A DNA stretch of 64,000 nt, from positions 186,001-250,000 of the forward strand of contig JAHRBI010000007.1 of NCBI GenBank assembly GCA_019084025.1, written 5' to 3'. The translations under genes were made by a program, and so were the position numbers. The notes under the pieces were generated by a model. That model was not told where the DNA came from. It searched no databases and saw nothing but the letters and a program-made list of their open reading frames with translations. Numbering within the stretch: position 1 is the first letter of the stretch; the number at the start of each line of letters is the position of its first letter. This document shows positions 26,710-36,717 of this stretch, one piece after another. This DNA is from Burkholderiaceae bacterium DAT-1. Its GTDB lineage: Bacteria; Pseudomonadota; Gammaproteobacteria; Burkholderiales; Chitinimonadaceae.

Positions 26710-28185
26710 CTACGCTGTCGCCGGCATGGTGATGGTGAACCGGGTGCCATGCCCGGGACTCGACTCAACGGCGATGTGACCACCCAGTTGTTTGGTCACA
26801 ATGTTGTAGACAATGTGCAGCCCCAAGCCACTGCCACCTGCATTACGTTTGGTGGTAAAAAAAGGCTCAAAAATCTTTTTCAGGTTTTCCGAAGGGATGC
26901 CGCATCCGTCATCACTGACGGATAATTTGATGCGTTCGGCTTCTTGCACGCCGCATAAGGTCAGATTGCCTGATGCATGATCATCAAATGCATGCATGCT
27001 GGCATTGACCATCAAGTTGGTAATGACTTGCGCGATGGCGCCCGGATAACTGTCCATATGGATGCTTTCTTCGCACTCAATATGTACGTTGATCGGCAGC
27101 TTTTTGAGTTTCGGCCTGAGGCTTTCAACCACTTCGTGCAGATATTCATCAAGCAGAAATGCTCTGCGCATCTCGCTGGTTTGATCAACCGCCACTTGCT
27201 TAAAGCTTTGAACAAGCTGAGCGGCTCGCTCTGTGTTGAGTGTGATGAGCCGCGTTGACTCTGCAAACGTGCTTAACACGTGTTCCAAATCTGATTTTTT
27301 TAATTTGCCACTTGTCATGGATGCCTGAATTTCATCCAGACTTTTTTGCAGTACGCTCGCGCTGGTGAGGGTAATTCCAAGTGGCGTGTTGATCTCATGC
27401 GCTACCCCTGCAACGAGGCCGCCCAGCGCAGCCATTTTTTCGTTTTCAACCAGAATGTCCTGCGCTTGCTGAAGGTCTGCCAATGCTTTACGCAATGCTT
27501 CCTCACTGGCAATCCGGTGCTGGATATCGCCTTCCAGCCGCTTCGCAATGACATTCACCGATCGCCGCAGGGCACTGAACTCGTTATCCACCTCGTCCTC
27601 AAGCAGTTCAACGTGTCCACTGGTAATGCGGGCGTTGTCGTCGAGTGCTTTGCCAAAGCGCCGAAGTGGCTCAAACACCAGTTGTTGCATGCTGATGTAC
27701 AGCGTGAACAAAATCAGTACATCCAGCAGCGCAATCTCAGCAACCTTCTGCATCACGGCATCGCGAAGTTGAATATCCCGTGCCAGATAAGACATCGCAA
27801 AGTGTACGTCGCCGATTGCTTCGGCGCCCTTGCTGGTTGTGTAATGTAGCGGAAAGCGATACCAGTAGATGTGCTCAGCATCAGCCTTGGGATGCTGACC
27901 TGCATGAATTCTGGCCTGCGCCGCTGTGAGCTTGACTTCAATCGCGACGATATCTGCTCGAATTTCCGGCGCAATAATTTCCGCAACAGTTTGGGTATCC
28001 AGCTCCCATGCTGGAAGGATCAAACTCTTTCGGAGACGCTCGGTCAGATCATGCTTGGTGCGCAGGTATTCTGCTTCAAGTCGACTGGAGGTCTGGTAGT
28101 AGGAATACCCACCCGATAGGCCAAGCGACAGGCTGATTACGGCCAAAAAGATGGCATACAGCCTGTACTGAATCTTTCCCGTCAT
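26710..28185 (-). CDS. Membrane sensor histidine kinase
   Basis: A 491-residue kinase. Membrane helices at about residues 8-28 and 150-172 enclose a periplasmic sensor. A HAMP-like linker and coiled coil lead to the H-box GVAHEINTPLG, where the histidine is phosphorylated, and a HATPase domain (LMVNASMHAF, DDGCGIP, GGSGLGLHIV). It belongs to the class with the conserved AHEINTPLG box. It sits directly upstream of the HD-GYP regulator on the same strand, so the two probably form a signalling pair that adjusts c-di-GMP. Confidence 0.88.
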   Translation of the reverse strand: MTGKIQYRLYAIFLAVISLSLGLSGGYSYYQTSSRLEAEYLRTKHDLTERLRKSLILPAWELDTQTVAEIIAPEIRADIVAIEVKLTAAQARIHAGQHPKADAEHIYWYRFPLHYTTSKGAEAIGDVHFAMSYLARDIQLRDAVMQKVAEIALLDVLILFTLYISMQQLVFEPLRRFGKALDDNARITSGHVELLEDEVDNEFSALRRSVNVIAKRLEGDIQHRIASEEALRKALADLQQAQDILVENEKMAALGGLVAGVAHEINTPLGITLTSASVLQKSLDEIQASMTSGKLKKSDLEHVLSTFAESTRLITLNTERAAQLVQSFKQVAVDQTSEMRRAFLLDEYLHEVVESLRPKLKKLPINVHIECEESIHMDSYPGAIAQVITNLMVNASMHAFDDHASGNLTLCGVQEAERIKLSVSDDGCGIPSENLKKIFEPFFTTKRNAGGSGLGLHIVYNIVTKQLGGHIAVESSPGHGTRFTITMPATA

Positions 28186-28758
28186 CGGTGTTACCTGTGC
28201 TGGAAGGATCGCGAAATCAAAAACGATTATCAGTCACAGGTATAGTGAAGGAAGAGATGCATCGCCAGTGTGCGCTGCCAGACGGACAGCGCCAAAAGCC
28301 ACATGGTTAGTAGGATTATTTTGAGGCTGTGAGTACTGCGACCATTTGATCTGTAGTCACGCCCCAGCCTTCGTGAAAGCCCATTTACATATGTGCAGCG
28401 CGACTTTCTGCCGTTGCATGTCTGCATCAGGCATGTTCAAGTATCTGCCTATAAAATCGTCCGCCTGCCTGTAAATCAATCAGGCACTAATCCGCGCCAT
28501 ATGGTTCTGGGCAGACCGGTTTGGCAAGGATGTCGGGGTAGTCCCATGCTTGCCTGATGGAGCATTTGCTGACTGGCGAGATTCCTGACTGCATGAGTCG
28601 ATGGCCATGCGCTGGATCAAACCCTGTATTCCGGAGGCAATGTACCCTAATGGGGTACTTGGATTGGAAATAACTCGCTTCGAGGTGGTACGTATCCTGC
28701 GCAGGCGAAAGGGATGGATGATTTTTTGAAGGTGCTGCAATAACGAAGGGTGAACAGC
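28186..28758. other. Intergenic region, about 570 bp
   Basis: Divergent promoter region between the histidine kinase and the lipase-like gene. No supported ORF is seen. It contains a palindrome GTACCC (28642-28647) TAATG GGGTAC (28653-28658), about 100 bp before the lipase start, that looks like an operator. A small GCCTG/CAGGC hairpin lies near 28463-28485. It may also hold decayed sequence. Confidence 0.4.
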
Positions 28759-29964
28759 ATGGCAAATCAATATCATCTACTACCCAAAGATCTGGCCGCC
28801 CTGAATCAATTGGTGGCGGATGGCATTGTCGGCATGACGGATGTGGTTGAAGCCATGCATTGCGCCATCTCTCCGGCGCAATCGCTTCGATCTACGCCGT
28901 CGACAAATGCGTCCGGCATCACGGGGCTGGTTTACCACTCCGTGCGTGGGGTGAGCCGTCTGGTGGCAGGTGCAATCAATGTCCTTGCCCATCCGATTGC
29001 TCGTTATCTACCCGAACCCGCATCTAGCTATCAACGTGAAGCCGTGGTGGCCGCGATGAATGGCGTGCTGGGCGATCATCTCGACGCAACCGGCAATTCG
29101 CTGGCAATCACGATGCAGCTTCGTGCAAATGGCGTAGTGATAAGCGATTTTGCAGGTTTGAACGATCATCTCATGGTGTTCATTCATGGCTTGTGCATGA
29201 ACGATCTGGCCTGGCCCCGAGATACGCACTGTGCGGCTCTTGCAGCTGCCTGCGGCGCTTCCCCGTTATATTTGCACTACAACACGGGTCGGCACATATC
29301 TAGTAATGGCCAAGCGTTCGCATCCTTGCTTGAGGCGCTGACGAAGCATGGGCGCCCGCCAGTCAAACGCATTACGCTGGTCGGCCACAGTATGGGAGGG
29401 TTGGTCGCCAGAAGTGCCGTATATGCGGCTAGAGTCCAAGCGTTCATCTGGCCTGAATTGCTGAGCAATATGGTGTTTCTGGGCACGCCCCACCATGGTG
29501 CTCCGCTAGAACGGGGTGGCAACTGGATTGATCTGCTGCTGGGCCGCTTTGCCTATACCGCCCCTCTGGCGAGACTCGGGCAACTGCGAAGCGCAGGCAT
29601 CACCGACCTCCGTCATGGAAACCTCTTGGATGTGGACTGGCAGGGCGCTGGCCGGTTTGAACACGCGCACGATCAGCGTCAACCTGTACCATTACCTGAA
29701 GGCGCTGATTGCGTTGCGATTGCGGCTACACTTGGTCGTGAAAACTCACCCGATCTCTATCATTTACCGGGCGATGGACTGGTACAGATTGATAGTGCTT
29801 TGGGCAGGCATACCGACCCGACCAGGCATCTGGCAATAGCGGATGATCATTGCCGTCTGTTTTATGGCATGAACCATTTTGAGCTGATGCGGGATGAGCG
29901 GGTGTTTGGGTGGATAACAGATTATCTCACACAACAGCATGCAGAGCGGTTTTGCTCAAATTGA
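28759..29964 (+). CDS. Lipase-like alpha/beta hydrolase (PGAP1/DUF676-like)
   Basis: A 401-residue hydrolase. Its central domain has HLMVFIHGLCMNDLAW (oxyanion side), the nucleophile elbow LVGHSMGGLVARSA (serine near residue 212) and FLGTPHHGAPLERGG, which together recall lipases and PGAP1-like esterases. A possible catalytic histidine is in GMNHFELM near the end. The first 130 residues are unassigned. No signal peptide is evident. Its start has GAAGGG upstream. The stop overlaps the palindrome GCTCAAATTGAGC, and a CGGCACT/AGTGCCG hairpin at 29972-29998 may terminate it. Confidence 0.75.
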   Translation: MANQYHLLPKDLAALNQLVADGIVGMTDVVEAMHCAISPAQSLRSTPSTNASGITGLVYHSVRGVSRLVAGAINVLAHPIARYLPEPASSYQREAVVAAMNGVLGDHLDATGNSLAITMQLRANGVVISDFAGLNDHLMVFIHGLCMNDLAWPRDTHCAALAAACGASPLYLHYNTGRHISSNGQAFASLLEALTKHGRPPVKRITLVGHSMGGLVARSAVYAARVQAFIWPELLSNMVFLGTPHHGAPLERGGNWIDLLLGRFAYTAPLARLGQLRSAGITDLRHGNLLDVDWQGAGRFEHAHDQRQPVPLPEGADCVAIAATLGRENSPDLYHLPGDGLVQIDSALGRHTDPTRHLAIADDHCRLFYGMNHFELMRDERVFGWITDYLTQQHAERFCSN

Positions 29965-30040
29965 GCTTACCCGGCACTGCCACCGCAGATGAGTGCCGAG
30001 GCGTCTACGCTCCTGCCATTTTCCTTGGATGTCCAAAGCG

Positions 30041-31219
30041 CTAGAAAAGTTCGATGCGGCTGCCGCTATCCAGTGACGCCTCGCTGGCACCCTGCAATTC
30101 CTGCTGTAGCATGGCATCCATGCCTTCACCAAGTGATTGCATGATGGAATCGGTTTCAACAAATTCCTTATTCAGCGTCTGCGCCTGTCCGATTGCATCG
30201 CGCGCCAGCTTTTGTAGCTGCAGTTCTTGGGTTTCGCTCAATCCCATGTAGACAAAAGCATCCTCAATATCGTTGACCAACTGGTTCAGGATATTTTCGC
30301 TGGCCTCCCGCTGGCGTCGCTGGCGTTGCTCGATGTCGCGCAATGCGGACGCGCTGCGATGCACGATATTAAGTAAATCATCCCCGCGTTTAATCGTATC
30401 AAAGGTAAAGGTCAGCGACTGCATGTGCAGCTCGATGATTTCCACCACGATGGCGGCGTTATCTTTGACTCGGGCGTACTCCATGGGGTCATCGCGTGGC
30501 ATATTGCGGATGATGATGGTTACATGTGGAAAGTTGAACGCGGAACGCTTTCCCAGATCGACAATTCGGCCGCAGGTGGCCATATTGGAAAGCACCTGTT
30601 CTTCTAGTGGCGAACAGATTCCTTTAATCGTCTTCGACAAACATCCTTCATGAGACCGGAGTTGGATACTGGCATCGAGACCTGCATCTTCAAATAGTCG
30701 CAAGCTGGCTTCGGCGATATCACTGTAGCCGGTGACACTTACCGTATCGCGCAGAAAGGTGAGAATCCGGCCTACATCACCGAGATTAATCAATGCGGTC
30801 ATGGCCGTTTTGGAGGCTGCTTGAGCCTTTTCTTCTAGCGACCGCTTTTCTTCAAGGAAACGCAGGAAGATGGTGATCTTCCGTCGAAGCAATTTGGGAT
30901 CGAAGGGTTTGACAATGTAGTCAGCCCCCCCACAGTCATACCCCTTCAGAATGCTATCCGGATCATCGTTTGCTGAGATGAAGATTACCGGTAGATCGGC
31001 AGTGGCGGGATCGCTTTTGAGGATGCCGCAGACCTCATAACCATCCATTCCACTCATTTCGACATCCAGTAAGATGAGCTGGGGCTGAATGGCGTGCGCC
31101 ATTTTCAAACCTTCCTGCCCGCTGTCTGCATGCTTGACCTGAAAGAAGTCTCCCAAAACGGCAGTCATCAGGCTGACGGTATACGGATCATCGTCAATGA
31201 TCAGAATGGACTTGCTCAT
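30041..31219 (-). CDS. REC-domain protein with C-terminal IELF tail (chemosensory paralogue 1)
   Basis: A 392-residue protein. A receiver domain (ILIIDDDPYTV, phosphosite in LILLDVEMSGMDG) is followed by an unassigned region of about 130-280 (SIQLRS, GICSPLEE, SAFNFPHVTIIIRNMP) and a helical C-terminus (NILNQLVNDIEDAFVYMGLS). It ends in SRIELF. The gene at 41460-42647 encodes a clear paralogue over its whole length with the same tail. It is divergent from the receptor gene at 31493 and probably belongs to the chemosensory system, perhaps as a phosphate sink or CheY-like regulator. Confidence 0.8.
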   Translation of the reverse strand: MSKSILIIDDDPYTVSLMTAVLGDFFQVKHADSGQEGLKMAHAIQPQLILLDVEMSGMDGYEVCGILKSDPATADLPVIFISANDDPDSILKGYDCGGADYIVKPFDPKLLRRKITIFLRFLEEKRSLEEKAQAASKTAMTALINLGDVGRILTFLRDTVSVTGYSDIAEASLRLFEDAGLDASIQLRSHEGCLSKTIKGICSPLEEQVLSNMATCGRIVDLGKRSAFNFPHVTIIIRNMPRDDPMEYARVKDNAAIVVEIIELHMQSLTFTFDTIKRGDDLLNIVHRSASALRDIEQRQRRQREASENILNQLVNDIEDAFVYMGLSETQELQLQKLARDAIGQAQTLNKEFVETDSIMQSLGEGMDAMLQQELQGASEASLDSGSRIELF

Positions 31220-31492
31220 GATATTCGCTTCCCGACGTCAATAGCCTGATTATAGAAATCGAACTGAAAGATTGAAGCAGTCGAGCGTGCCTTTTGTCTG
31301 CTCAGGTATGCCACTTTTGAGCAAACGCAAGTGCAAACTATTTTGTTCTGAAACTTGGACGTTGCGCTGGCTTTACCGCTAAGGCGGGTCTATCTCTAAT
31401 GAAGGACGACGATGCAGTAGCAATCGACGGAATTGTTCTCGCTTTCATTCAGGTCGGTCAGGAACCGGTCAGCCCAAGAAGGAGCAGCACCG

Positions 31493-33415
31493 ATGGCACT
31501 CGTGAAAAAACAGACCCCTGTAGCAGCGTCTGCTGCACCGGCTGAGGCAAAAACAGCCAATGCTCAGGCTGCTCGCGATGCAGAGGCACAGCGCCGCCGG
31601 GCGCGTACGCTGGGTAAGCAGCAGCAGGCCGCTGAACGTATCGCTGCGGCAACGGGGCAACTGTCATCGGGGATTGCTGAAGCTGCTTCGGCTGCAGAAG
31701 AGCTGAAACGTGCATCGGACCAGATTGCGACGGGTGCAGAGCAGGCATCTGGCGCCGCACAGGAGTCGCTCACCGCATTCAAACTGGTGGGAGACAATAT
31801 CACCCGCCAGCTGCAAGGTGCCGACGTTTCGCAGACCAAGGCGGAAGCGGCTCAAGGCTTGGTTGCTAGAACCGGAGCGGACATCGGGCTACTCATTACC
31901 AACGTCAGTGTGGCCATGCAACGCCAGACTGCATCGGTTGAAATGGTGAGCGAACTGGAGCGGCAGGCCGCCAGCATTGGCGATATCGTAAAAGCCGTGG
32001 CCCGGATTGCGGATCAGACCAATCTGCTGGCATTGAATGCTGCCATTGAAGCCGCCCGTGCCGGGAAGCATGGCAAAGGCTTTGCCGTGGTCGCGGATGA
32101 GGTCCGTACACTGGCAGAAACGTCGGAAAAGAGCGCCAAGCAGATTTCCGATCTGGTTGGTCAGATTCAGCGCGAAGTGAAAGTCATTGCGGATGGTATT
32201 GGCGACTCAGCTAAAACCATCGGTGGCGAGGTGGAAAATGGCAAGACGATTACTGCTCAGCTTGAGCAGATCAGAAAAGATGCCATCGAGATTGTAAAAG
32301 GCGTACGCGAGGTGGCGAGTGGTGCGCTGCAGTCTAATACGGCGGCTCAGCAAGCCCTGAAGGGGGCTCAGGATATTGCAACTGCTGCCGAACAGCAATC
32401 GGCAGCGGCCGAAGAATCGGCTAAAACAGTTGCAGAGCAATCGCAGGCGCTACAGGAAAGTGCGCAGGCCGCACAGAATCTGTCGGAAATCGCCGACGAG
32501 CTGCGAAGCTCAACCGATGTAGCCAAGAGCGCGGAAGAGGTGGCACTGGCTGCAGAGGAATTGTCTTCTGCAGTTCAGGAAATCAATCGCTCAGGTGCGC
32601 AGATCATGGCTGCCATCGAGCAGATTCGTCGTGGTGCCGAAGTTCAGTCTGCAGGCACCGAGGAATCTTCTGCCGCAATTTCCCAGATCGAAAAGGGTCT
32701 GGAACTTGCACAATCCAGAGCCACAGCCGGGGTCGACCGGGTGATTTCTATCAAGGAGCTGCTGGGTGTCAATAAGGTTGCGGTAGACAGCCTGATTGCC
32801 GGGATCACCTCATCGACTGAAGCATCTCGCACCAGTATCAAGCAGATCAAGGATCTCGAACTGATTTCCCGTCGTATCGACAAGATTGTCGATGCCATTA
32901 CTACCGTCTCGATTCAAACCAATATGCTGGCAGTGAATGGTTCGATTGAAGCTGCACGTGCGGGTGAGTTTGGTAAAGGTTTCGTCGTGGTCGCAACGGA
33001 TATCCGCAATCTGGCTCATGATTCGGCTGAAAATGCGGATCGCATCAAGGATATGGTGAAAGGGATTCAGGATCAGATTGGCGTAGTCGGCCGTGATCTG
33101 GACGAAATCCTAGGTGCAGCCTTGAGCGAGGTAGAGAAAGCCAAGGCCAGTACGGCTAACCTGGTAACAATCGAAACGGACGTCAACGACCTGGAAACAG
33201 GCATGAAAGACATTCTCGCTGCTGCAAACGAAATCGCCGCCGCCATCGCACAAGTGAAGAAGGGCGTGGAACAAATCGCATCGGCGGCAACAGAAGCAGA
33301 CAAGGCCGCATCCGAGGCAGCCTCTGCCGCCAAGCAGCAATCGCAGGGTGCGGAAGAGCTTGCCGCTGCTATTGAAGAGATCGCTTCACTTGCTGATGAA
33401 CTGCAAAGTGCTTGA
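31493..33415 (+). CDS. Soluble chemoreceptor with two signalling tips
   Basis: A 640-residue methyl-accepting-type protein without membrane segments or a recognisable ligand domain. It has two signalling hairpin tips, both with QTN: a canonical one ([19 protein letters not shown], about 172-190) and a divergent one ([19 protein letters not shown], about 473-490), about 300 residues apart. The rest is alanine- and glutamate-rich coiled coil. It should form a cytosolic bundle that signals to the CheA and CheW proteins encoded downstream. ATG at 31493 has GGAG upstream; a start at 31433 would add 20 residues. It lacks a C-terminal CheR-docking pentapeptide. Confidence 0.88.
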   Translation: MALVKKQTPVAASAAPAEAKTANAQAARDAEAQRRRARTLGKQQQAAERIAAATGQLSSGIAEAASAAEELKRASDQIATGAEQASGAAQESLTAFKLVGDNITRQLQGADVSQTKAEAAQGLVARTGADIGLLITNVSVAMQRQTASVEMVSELERQAASIGDIVKAVARIADQTNLLALNAAIEAARAGKHGKGFAVVADEVRTLAETSEKSAKQISDLVGQIQREVKVIADGIGDSAKTIGGEVENGKTITAQLEQIRKDAIEIVKGVREVASGALQSNTAAQQALKGAQDIATAAEQQSAAAEESAKTVAEQSQALQESAQAAQNLSEIADELRSSTDVAKSAEEVALAAEELSSAVQEINRSGAQIMAAIEQIRRGAEVQSAGTEESSAAISQIEKGLELAQSRATAGVDRVISIKELLGVNKVAVDSLIAGITSSTEASRTSIKQIKDLELISRRIDKIVDAITTVSIQTNMLAVNGSIEAARAGEFGKGFVVVATDIRNLAHDSAENADRIKDMVKGIQDQIGVVGRDLDEILGAALSEVEKAKASTANLVTIETDVNDLETGMKDILAAANEIAAAIAQVKKGVEQIASAATEADKAASEAASAAKQQSQGAEELAAAIEEIASLADELQSA

Positions 33416-33442
33416 TGAGCGGCCATCAGCGAGGAGTGTGCG

Positions 33443-34990
33443 ATGAGTAACGAGGTGATGGACAAGCCGTCTGCTGACGGTGCGATGGATGAAATTGAAT
33501 CGGATACCCGGCAGTTTGTGACTTTTATTGCCGGAAATGAAGTGTTTGCAGTGGATATGGCCCCAGTTCAGGAAATCATCCGGGTGCCGGATGTCGTGCG
33601 TGTTCCGCTCGCGCCGCGCTCGCTGGATGGGCTCGCCAATCTGCGGGGCAAAGTGCTGCCGATCATCTCGCTGCGCCGCATTTTTGCCTTTGGTGAACAC
33701 GAGTATGACGATGCAACGCGGGCGCTGGTGATCGATATCGGGCAACCACTGGGGTTTGTAGTGGATCGGGTCGCCAGTGTGATCGGTGTGGAACCCGGGC
33801 AGATCGAACCCGTGGAAACAATTAGCGGCACCGTACGCACAGACCTACTCTCCGGGATTATCAAGGATGCAGGCGGCCACGCCATGATCATGGTGCTGGA
33901 TTTTGCCCGGTTGATCGAGCAGGAATTCGCCGAGATCGGTGCAATCGCCCGTCAGGCTGCGGCCGGCAGTATTGCGCTCGATGAAGCGTCAGATACGGAG
34001 GCAGATAGCGATGAACTGCAGCTGGTGAGCTTTGATGTGGCCAGCCAGGAATACGCCATCGCCATCGAAGATGTGCAGGAAATTGTGCAGGTGCCCGAGC
34101 ACATCATACACGTGCCACGTGCCGAATCACACGTGCTGGGCATCATGACCCTGCGAAACCGCCTGCTGCCTCTGGTGAGCCTGCGGCGTATGTTCTCGCT
34201 GCCCGAGCAAAGCGCAGATGAACATAGCCGGATTGTGGTGATCGCACTGGGGAGCGCTTCGGTCGGCGTCGTCATGGATAACGTGAACGAGGTACTGCGC
34301 GTACCGAAGACGCTGGTTGATGCGATGCCGGGCTTGCTGGTACGCGATGGCGATCTGGCCGAAATATCACAAATCTGCCGGCTGGAAGAAGGCAAGCGGC
34401 TGGTGTCGATTATCACGGCGGCCAATTTGTTTGACCATGCCGCCATCAAGGAAGCGCTGAAGAGTGTGGAGCAATCCGTGGACAATGATATTGATCAGGA
34501 CAGCGCCATTCAGGATGCTGATGCCAGCGATGACGACGAACAGGTCGTGGTTTTCCGTCTGGATAAAGAGGAATTCGGTGTTCCCATCGAAAGCGTTCAG
34601 GAAATTGTGCGTGTGCCAGACGAGCTAACCCATGTACCCAAAGCACCGCCGTTCGTAGAAGGCGTGATCAATCTGCGCGGATCAGTCCTGCCCGTGGTGG
34701 ATTTACGCCGGCGTCTGGGGTTGGATACGGTCGAGCGCTCCGACCGGCAACGGGTCATGGTGTTTCTGATCAATGGCGTACGCACCGGCTTTATCGTGGA
34801 TTCGGTAGCCGAGGTGCTGAAAATCCACAAGAGCGCGATCGAACCTTCTCCGCGCCTGTCGGCTGATCAGGCGAAATTGCTGGCCCGTATGGCCAATCTG
34901 GAGAAGCTCAAACGCATGGTTCAGTTGATCGAGCCGGCCTGCCTGATCGAGGGGGCTGAGCTGGATGCACTGGCGAAGGTTGCGGCCTAG
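33443..34990 (+). CDS. Triple CheW-domain scaffold protein
   Basis: A 515-residue protein made of three CheW domains in tandem. They begin near residues 25 (FVTFIAGNEVFAVDM), 195 (LVSFDVASQEYAIAI) and 370 (VVVFRLDKEEFGVPI), each with its own VQEI and LRGxxLP-like block (the second reads LRNRLLP). CheW links receptors to CheA; a three-domain version could bridge several partners and fits the double-tip receptor encoded 27 bp upstream. Acidic linkers separate the domains. Confidence 0.92.
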   Translation: MSNEVMDKPSADGAMDEIESDTRQFVTFIAGNEVFAVDMAPVQEIIRVPDVVRVPLAPRSLDGLANLRGKVLPIISLRRIFAFGEHEYDDATRALVIDIGQPLGFVVDRVASVIGVEPGQIEPVETISGTVRTDLLSGIIKDAGGHAMIMVLDFARLIEQEFAEIGAIARQAAAGSIALDEASDTEADSDELQLVSFDVASQEYAIAIEDVQEIVQVPEHIIHVPRAESHVLGIMTLRNRLLPLVSLRRMFSLPEQSADEHSRIVVIALGSASVGVVMDNVNEVLRVPKTLVDAMPGLLVRDGDLAEISQICRLEEGKRLVSIITAANLFDHAAIKEALKSVEQSVDNDIDQDSAIQDADASDDDEQVVVFRLDKEEFGVPIESVQEIVRVPDELTHVPKAPPFVEGVINLRGSVLPVVDLRRRLGLDTVERSDRQRVMVFLINGVRTGFIVDSVAEVLKIHKSAIEPSPRLSADQAKLLARMANLEKLKRMVQLIEPACLIEGAELDALAKVAA

Positions 34991-35007
34991 CGCAGAAAGG
35001 GCGAGAC

Positions 35008-36075
35008 ATGATCAGACTCCTGATAGTCGATGATTCCGCCCTGATGCGCCGGCAGTTGTCTCAGGTGTTTCAGGCAGAAGGCGATTTCGAGATTCGGATG
35101 GCCCGTAACGGGCGGGAGGCGGTGAACGAAAACCGGGATTTCCAGCCCGATGTGGTCACGCTGGATATCAATATGCCCGAAATGGATGGGCTCACTGCGC
35201 TGTCTCTGATCATGGCCGAGCGAGCAGTCCCGGTGGTCATGGTGTCGTCCCTGACAGAAAAGGGAGCACTGGCCACATTTGAAGCACTGAATCTGGGTGC
35301 GGTTGACTACGTAGCCAAACCTGGCGGCACGATTTCCCTGTCGATCGACGACATCCGGCAGGAAATGATCAGCAAGGTGAGAGCGGCTTGCAAAGCACGT
35401 TTGAAACAGGCATCGCAGGCAAAGGGTCTGACCAGACGGATTCGCGAGGATCGGGAAAAAGCAGTCAAACAGCCGCCTGTTTTTCGTCGTGGCGCGCAGG
35501 GTGAAGGCGTCGTACTGATTGGCGTATCGACCGGGGGCCCCCGTACGCTGGAGGAAATATTGCCGGAGCTGGATCCGGCGCTCCCGTGGCCGGTGCTGGT
35601 TGCCCAGCATATGCCGGCGGCGTTTACCCGGTCGTTCGCCGAACGACTGAATGCGGTGTGTGAGTTGAATGTGCTGGAAGTAGCTGGCCCCATGGAGATT
35701 GAATGCGGCAACATTTACATTGCCAAAGGGGGCGCGGATATGGTGGTGGTTCAGCGTGGCGCACGGTTGAGTGTGATTCCCCGCCCGGAAGCAAAAGAAT
35801 ATATCTGGCATCCATCCGTTGAATTACTAGCACGCAGCGCACTGGAGCACTTTGATCCGGCGCGGATCATCGGGGTGATGCTGACCGGGATGGGATATGA
35901 CGGTGCGGATGCCTTTACTGATATCCGCAAACGGGGTGGACGGACAATAGCCGAATCGGCGGAGACCGCAGTGGTATTTGGCATGCCAGCAGAGCTGATC
36001 GAACGAGGTGGCGCATCCGTCACTTTGCCGATGCAGAAAATTGCGGTACAGATTAATCACTGGGCAGGACGATAG
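35008..36075 (+). CDS. cheB: Chemotaxis methylesterase CheB
   Basis: A 355-residue protein with a receiver domain (phosphosite D53 in TLDINMPEMDG) and a CheB methylesterase/deamidase domain. The catalytic triad is visible as the serine in GVSTGGP, the histidine in AQHMPAAFTRSF and the aspartate in LTGMGYDGA. It removes methyl groups from receptor glutamates and so opposes the CheR encoded further downstream. RBS-like AAAGGG precedes the start. Confidence 0.95.
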   Translation: MIRLLIVDDSALMRRQLSQVFQAEGDFEIRMARNGREAVNENRDFQPDVVTLDINMPEMDGLTALSLIMAERAVPVVMVSSLTEKGALATFEALNLGAVDYVAKPGGTISLSIDDIRQEMISKVRAACKARLKQASQAKGLTRRIREDREKAVKQPPVFRRGAQGEGVVLIGVSTGGPRTLEEILPELDPALPWPVLVAQHMPAAFTRSFAERLNAVCELNVLEVAGPMEIECGNIYIAKGGADMVVVQRGARLSVIPRPEAKEYIWHPSVELLARSALEHFDPARIIGVMLTGMGYDGADAFTDIRKRGGRTIAESAETAVVFGMPAELIERGGASVTLPMQKIAVQINHWAGR

Positions 36076-36083
36076 GAAGCAAC

Positions 36084-36710
36084 ATGACATTGATCCGCAA
36101 GCAGCTTCAGGATACCAGCTCGTCCAGCGAAGAACGCAAGCAGCCACGGGATTGCGCCTCACTGGTGATCAGCCTTGGCGATACGGAATCCAATGCGCGC
36201 CGCTGGGCCGCGCGTGATCTGGTGGATTGTCCGGGAGCCTCTATTCATCTGGTTGATCGGCTCAAGGTGGAAGCAGACCCATCCGTGCGCGCGATCATTT
36301 TTTCCTCACTGACCTGTATTGGCGATGCCGTTGCGGTGGATGGGCTGGTGGAGCAGTTGCGCAGTGAGGATGCCAATCTGCGCAACGAAGCGATTGAAGC
36401 AATGAAGCAACTGCCCGAGCAGGTTGCGCCGATCATGAAACAGCTGCTTCATGACGCAGATGGCGACGTGCGCATCTTTGCCGTGAATGTGCTCGAATCG
36501 CTACGTCACCCGGAAGTGGAACATTGGCTGATCGACGTGATCGAACAGGATCCGGGAGTCAATGTATGCGCCACGGCGGTGGATTTATTAGGCGAGGTAG
36601 GCTCAAACAGTGCAAAGGCTGCGCTGCAAGGATTGAAACAGCGTTTTGCAGATGAACCCTATATCCAGTTCGCAGCTGACCTGGCACTTAAACGCATCGC
36701 GGAAAACTGA
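36084..36710 (+). CDS. HEAT-repeat protein
   Basis: A 208-residue helical repeat protein, with units such as SNARRWAARDLVDCPGAS, DANLRNEAIEAMKQLPEQ and DGDVRIFAVNVLESLRHPEV that match HEAT or PBS-lyase-type repeats. There is no signal peptide or catalytic motif. It lies 8 bp after cheB and 7 bp before cheR, so it is part of the operon. A protein-protein scaffold role in the cytosolic array is an inference. Confidence 0.8.
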   Translation: MTLIRKQLQDTSSSSEERKQPRDCASLVISLGDTESNARRWAARDLVDCPGASIHLVDRLKVEADPSVRAIIFSSLTCIGDAVAVDGLVEQLRSEDANLRNEAIEAMKQLPEQVAPIMKQLLHDADGDVRIFAVNVLESLRHPEVEHWLIDVIEQDPGVNVCATAVDLLGEVGSNSAKAALQGLKQRFADEPYIQFAADLALKRIAEN

Positions 36711-36717
36711 GCGCATC

